Source: Paraburkholderia haematera (GTDB taxonomy: Bacteria > Pseudomonadota > Gammaproteobacteria > Burkholderiales > Burkholderiaceae). Taken from it: a stretch of DNA of 64,000 nt. This document shows positions 61,486-64,000 of the stretch, piece after piece; position 1 is the stretch's first letter, and each line of letters opens with the position of its first letter. Under the pieces are notes generated by a model. The model worked only from the letters and a program-made list of their open reading frames with translations, made no database searches and was not told where the DNA came from. The position numbers and the translations under genes were made by a program. The stretch spans positions 1 to 64,000 of the forward strand of contig NZ_CAJNBK010000021.1 of the NCBI RefSeq assembly GCF_905220975.1, given 5' to 3'.

Positions 61486-62577
61486 ATGACAAAACCATCC
61501 GTTCCCAACGCTGAACCCCGATGTCTGCCGTGCCGGCTCGCCGCGATTGGCGCGGTCGTTGCAGTCTTTGCCGGCGGCTTTGCCTACACGGCAGGCTGGC
61601 TGACACCCACGCGGCTCTCTGCGCCGCGATTCATCAATACATTCGAAGCAGTGGCAGGCCAGCCGCATCCTGGCTACCGCCGCAACCACGCAAAGGGCCT
61701 GTGCGTGGAGGGCTATTTCGACAGTAACGGCGACGGCGCGGTGTTGTCTCGCGCTGCGGTGTTCGCTACCGGCCGCACGCCGGTCACGGGGCGTTTTGCC
61801 GTACCGGGTGGCAACCCGTCCGCGCCCGATACCAGTTCACCGGTGCGCAGTATGGCCTTGTTATTCCAGTTGCAAAATGGCGAGCAGTGGCGCACGGGAA
61901 TGAATTCGACACCCGTATTCGCAGTTCATACGCCCGAGCAGTTCTATCAGCAACTGCTTGCGGCGAAGCCCGATGCCGCGACCGGCAAACCGGACCCGGC
62001 GAAGCTGAAGGCGTTTTACGACGCGAATCCGGAAACCCAACCGTTTCGCGCGTGGGTGAAAGCGCATCCGCCGTCATCGAGTCTCGCGAACGCCGCGTAC
62101 TACAGCATCAACGCATTCCAGTTTACCGACCGTGCGGGCAATACCCGTGCGGTGCGCTGGTCGATGGTGCCTGAAACGCCATATGCGCCGATCACCGATG
62201 CCCAAAAAGCCGGGAAGAATTTCCTCGAGGCCGACCTCGACCAGCGCCTGCAAAGCGGACCGTTACGCTGGCATCTGATCCTGACGGTCGCCCAGCCCGG
62301 CGATCCCGTCGACGACGCGACGATGCAATGGCCCGACGATCGTCAGCATATCGATGCCGGCACACTGGTGATCGATCGCTCGACATCGCAGGAAGGCGGT
62401 ACGTGCCGCGACGTCAATTTCGATCCGACCATCTTGCCGGCGGGCATCCGGCCTTCGAACGATCCATTGCTCGCGGCACGCTCGGCTGCTTACGCGCTGT
62501 CGTACAAGCGCCGCACACGCGAAGAAACGCTGCATCCCGCGATCCACCAAACGCAGACAAACGGAGGCCAGTCATGA
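61486..62577 (+). CDS. srpA: Catalase-related peroxidase, SrpA-like
   Basis: A 363-residue heme peroxidase of the small catalase clade. An N-terminal hydrophobic segment (about 18-40) exports or anchors it. The distal His is in GYRRNHAKGLCVEGYF near residue 75. The proximal region LLAARSAAYALSYKRR near the C-terminus holds the heme-ligand Tyr and its Arg. Small catalases of this type usually act as organic peroxidases. It is coupled by ATGA to a cytochrome b561 gene, the probable electron donor or partner. The ATG at 61486 is chosen over an upstream ATG that would overlap the promoter motif. Confidence 0.88.
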   Translation: MTKPSVPNAEPRCLPCRLAAIGAVVAVFAGGFAYTAGWLTPTRLSAPRFINTFEAVAGQPHPGYRRNHAKGLCVEGYFDSNGDGAVLSRAAVFATGRTPVTGRFAVPGGNPSAPDTSSPVRSMALLFQLQNGEQWRTGMNSTPVFAVHTPEQFYQQLLAAKPDAATGKPDPAKLKAFYDANPETQPFRAWVKAHPPSSSLANAAYYSINAFQFTDRAGNTRAVRWSMVPETPYAPITDAQKAGKNFLEADLDQRLQSGPLRWHLILTVAQPGDPVDDATMQWPDDRQHIDAGTLVIDRSTSQEGGTCRDVNFDPTILPAGIRPSNDPLLAARSAAYALSYKRRTREETLHPAIHQTQTNGGQS

Positions 62578-63113
62578 AGCAGACGCGCGCACATTTCAGT
62601 CCGCTCGCGCGAGCGCTGCATTGGACGATGGCACCGCTGATCGTCGCGATGCTGTTCATCGGGGTGGGGATGGTCGCGACGGTATCGCGTGCGCATATCA
62701 CGCTGATCGCGATTCACAAGCCGCTCGGCATCGCGCTGCTGTTGTTGGTGATACTGCGCGCGAGCGTGCGGATCAGGCGCGGCAGTCCGCCGTTGCCGGT
62801 AGACATGCCGGCGTCGCAGCGCATCGCCGCCAGACTGTCGCATCTCGTGCTGTACGTGCTGATGGCGGCGATGCCATTGATCGGCTGGGCGATGCTATCC
62901 GCAGCGGGATACCCGGTCACGCTATATGGTCCGCTGTATTTGCCGCCGATCGCGCCGCATAACGTCGAATTGTTCGCGGTGCTGCGCGCGCTGCACACAT
63001 GGCTCGCATTTGCATTGTTTGCCACCGTGCTGTTGCATCTCGCGGCGGCGTTACTTCATGGATTGATCCGCCGCGATGGCGTGTTTTCGAGCATGGCGCG
63101 CGGTGGGCGTTAG
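62574..63113 (+). CDS. Cytochrome b561
   Basis: A 179-residue four-helix membrane cytochrome. Heme-ligating histidines are placed as in the family: ARALHWTMAPL (about 16), AIHKPLGIALLL (about 48), RALHTWLAFALF (about 141) and VLLHLAAALLH (about 155). It should pass electrons from quinol to the exported peroxidase made by the same operon. A GGAGG site precedes the overlapping ATG. Its stop codon overlaps by two bases the stop of the convergent gene. Confidence 0.9.
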   Translation: MKQTRAHFSPLARALHWTMAPLIVAMLFIGVGMVATVSRAHITLIAIHKPLGIALLLLVILRASVRIRRGSPPLPVDMPASQRIAARLSHLVLYVLMAAMPLIGWAMLSAAGYPVTLYGPLYLPPIAPHNVELFAVLRALHTWLAFALFATVLLHLAAALLHGLIRRDGVFSSMARGGR

Positions 63114-64000
63114 CGCTTCACCCGCTCCGAGCGCGGATCGTAGGGCGCCTTCAGATGCACGGTCGCCGGCAACAGATCGCCGGCGACGTCGATCATGTAT
63201 TGGCCGCTGTTCAGATACGCCGCATCGGCAACGCCATCCGGATTGTTGATATAGCCCATCGCGACCGGACAGCCGAGCGTGTGCCCGAATGCCGCCGAAC
63301 TGACGAAGCCGACCGGCTTGCCGTCACGCAGAATGGCTTCGCCGCCCCATAGCATGCGATCGGTGGCGCCATCGGCGGTGAGCACCGCCATCCGGCGGCG
63401 CTGCGGTTCGGCGCGCAATTTCAGCAACGCTTCGCGGCCGCGGAAAGGAATGTCCTTGTCGAGCTTGCAGGCAAATGACAGACCCGCTTCGAACGGATTC
63501 GTATCGGGAGTCAGTTCGCGCCCCCACGCGCGATAACCCTTCTCGATGCGCAAAGAATCGATCGCGTAGTAGCCCGCATTGACGAGGCCGAATGCCGTGC
63601 CCGCGGCGTGCAGCGTTTCGTAGACACCCACTGCGAATTCCACCGGCACGTAGAGCTCCCAGCCGAGTTCGCCGACATAGGTGAGACGCGTGGCGCGCAC
63701 CGTCGCGTAGCCGAGATCGACCTCGCGGCTTTGGCCGAACGCAAACGCCTCATTGCTCCAGTCCGCCTTCGACACGCTTTGCAGCAACTCGCGAGAGCGT
63801 GGGCCCATCACGGCGAGCACGGCGTATTGCCCGGTGACGTCGACCAGGGTGCAGTGTTTGTCGTGCGGAATCGCTTTTTCGATGGTGTCGAAATCGCGCG
63901 TGGTTTGCGCGGTGCCGGTGACGAGCAGGTATTGATCGTCGGCGAGGCGCGTCAGCGTGAAGTCCGATTCGTAGGTGCCGCGCTCGTTGAGCATGCCGGT
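63110..64000 (-). CDS. Dimethylglycine/sarcosine dehydrogenase-like, C-terminal part
   Basis: The last 296 or so residues of a larger FAD enzyme; the gene continues beyond the window. The visible part is the folate-binding GcvT-like domain: NERGTYESDFTLTRLADDQYLLVTG, VMGPRSRELLQS, YVGELGWELYVP, DSLRIEKGYRAWGRELTPDTNPFEAGL, GRDALL-like FRGREALLKL. Such proteins demethylate dimethylglycine or sarcosine with transfer of the one-carbon unit to tetrahydrofolate. The missing N-terminal FAD domain is assumed, not seen. Confidence 0.85.
   Translation of the reverse strand, partial: TGMLNERGTYESDFTLTRLADDQYLLVTGTAQTTRDFDTIEKAIPHDKHCTLVDVTGQYAVLAVMGPRSRELLQSVSKADWSNEAFAFGQSREVDLGYATVRATRLTYVGELGWELYVPVEFAVGVYETLHAAGTAFGLVNAGYYAIDSLRIEKGYRAWGRELTPDTNPFEAGLSFACKLDKDIPFRGREALLKLRAEPQRRRMAVLTADGATDRMLWGGEAILRDGKPVGFVSSAAFGHTLGCPVAMGYINNPDGVADAAYLNSGQYMIDVAGDLLPATVHLKAPYDPRSERVKR

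Noticed and set aside
1..64000. CRISPR arrays, insertion sequences, prophage genes, tRNA or rRNA genes
   Set aside because: Reading both strands I saw no repeat-spacer pattern, no transposase or integrase, no phage structural gene and no tRNA-like fold that would support a call.

Overview
The window looks like chromosomal DNA of a Burkholderiaceae bacterium, most likely Paraburkholderia. The base composition is GC-rich with a strong third-position GC bias. It carries families typical of that group: two DUF4148 proteins, a DUF3331 protein, a Burkholderia-type lipase with its steric foldase, an OpgC-type acyltransferase and a trimeric porin. I see no rRNA, tRNA, insertion sequence, prophage or CRISPR array. 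Genes are densely packed in short operons, many joined by ATGA stop/start overlaps.

Layout, left part. 0-11.4 kb: a zinc alcohol dehydrogenase with a divergent AraC-type regulator; a YedY-like molybdoprotein with a b-type cytochrome; a DUF5666 exported protein facing a CusRS-like two-component system; small genes (yjdM, a VOC protein, an ABM monooxygenase); a GGDEF protein with a duplicated sensory module; and a 2-hydroxyacid dehydrogenase. 11.5-16.2 kb: a three-subunit molybdoenzyme resembling the cytoplasm-facing sulfite dehydrogenase SoeABC. 16.3-26 kb: B12-dependent ribonucleotide reductase, DUF3331, AI-2E family permease, secreted esterase, OpgC acyltransferase, porin, and nudK facing a DeoR regulator.

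Middle. 27.3-32.2 kb and 36.0-40.0 kb hold two separate periplasmic molybdenum hydroxylase modules. Each has a Tat-exported molybdopterin subunit, a 2Fe-2S subunit and a triheme cytochrome c, but the gene order differs. Between them lie a DUF3465-like gene, a degenerate LytM lipoprotein and a gene of unknown function. 40.1-46.6 kb is a seven-gene leftward run of ABC-transporter genes with two binding proteins and four permeases but only one ATPase. A divergent GcvA-like LysR regulator follows, then a ChaA-type antiporter.

Right part. 49.6-55.5 kb: BON protein, 3-methyladenine glycosylase, DUF4148, CBS protein, RibA, and an AHSA1 protein near a NmrA-like/AraC divergent pair. 56.5-58.7 kb: lipase and foldase. 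58.7-63.1 kb: an ECF sigma factor, two cysteine-free anti-sigma-like membrane proteins, a DUF4148 protein and a catalase-like peroxidase with cytochrome b561. The window ends inside a dimethylglycine/sarcosine dehydrogenase-like gene.

The most notable signal is in this last block. All four transcription units between 60.1 and 61.5 kb carry the same two-part promoter motif, GGAATA(A/G)A, 12-13 bases, GTG(T/G)T, at sensible distances from their starts. It is not a standard sigma-70 promoter and fits an ECF promoter. I infer a compact self-regulated ECF regulon controlling an exported peroxidase and its membrane cytochrome. In addition, four molybdenum enzyme systems occur within about 37 kb, which makes this a redox-rich region.
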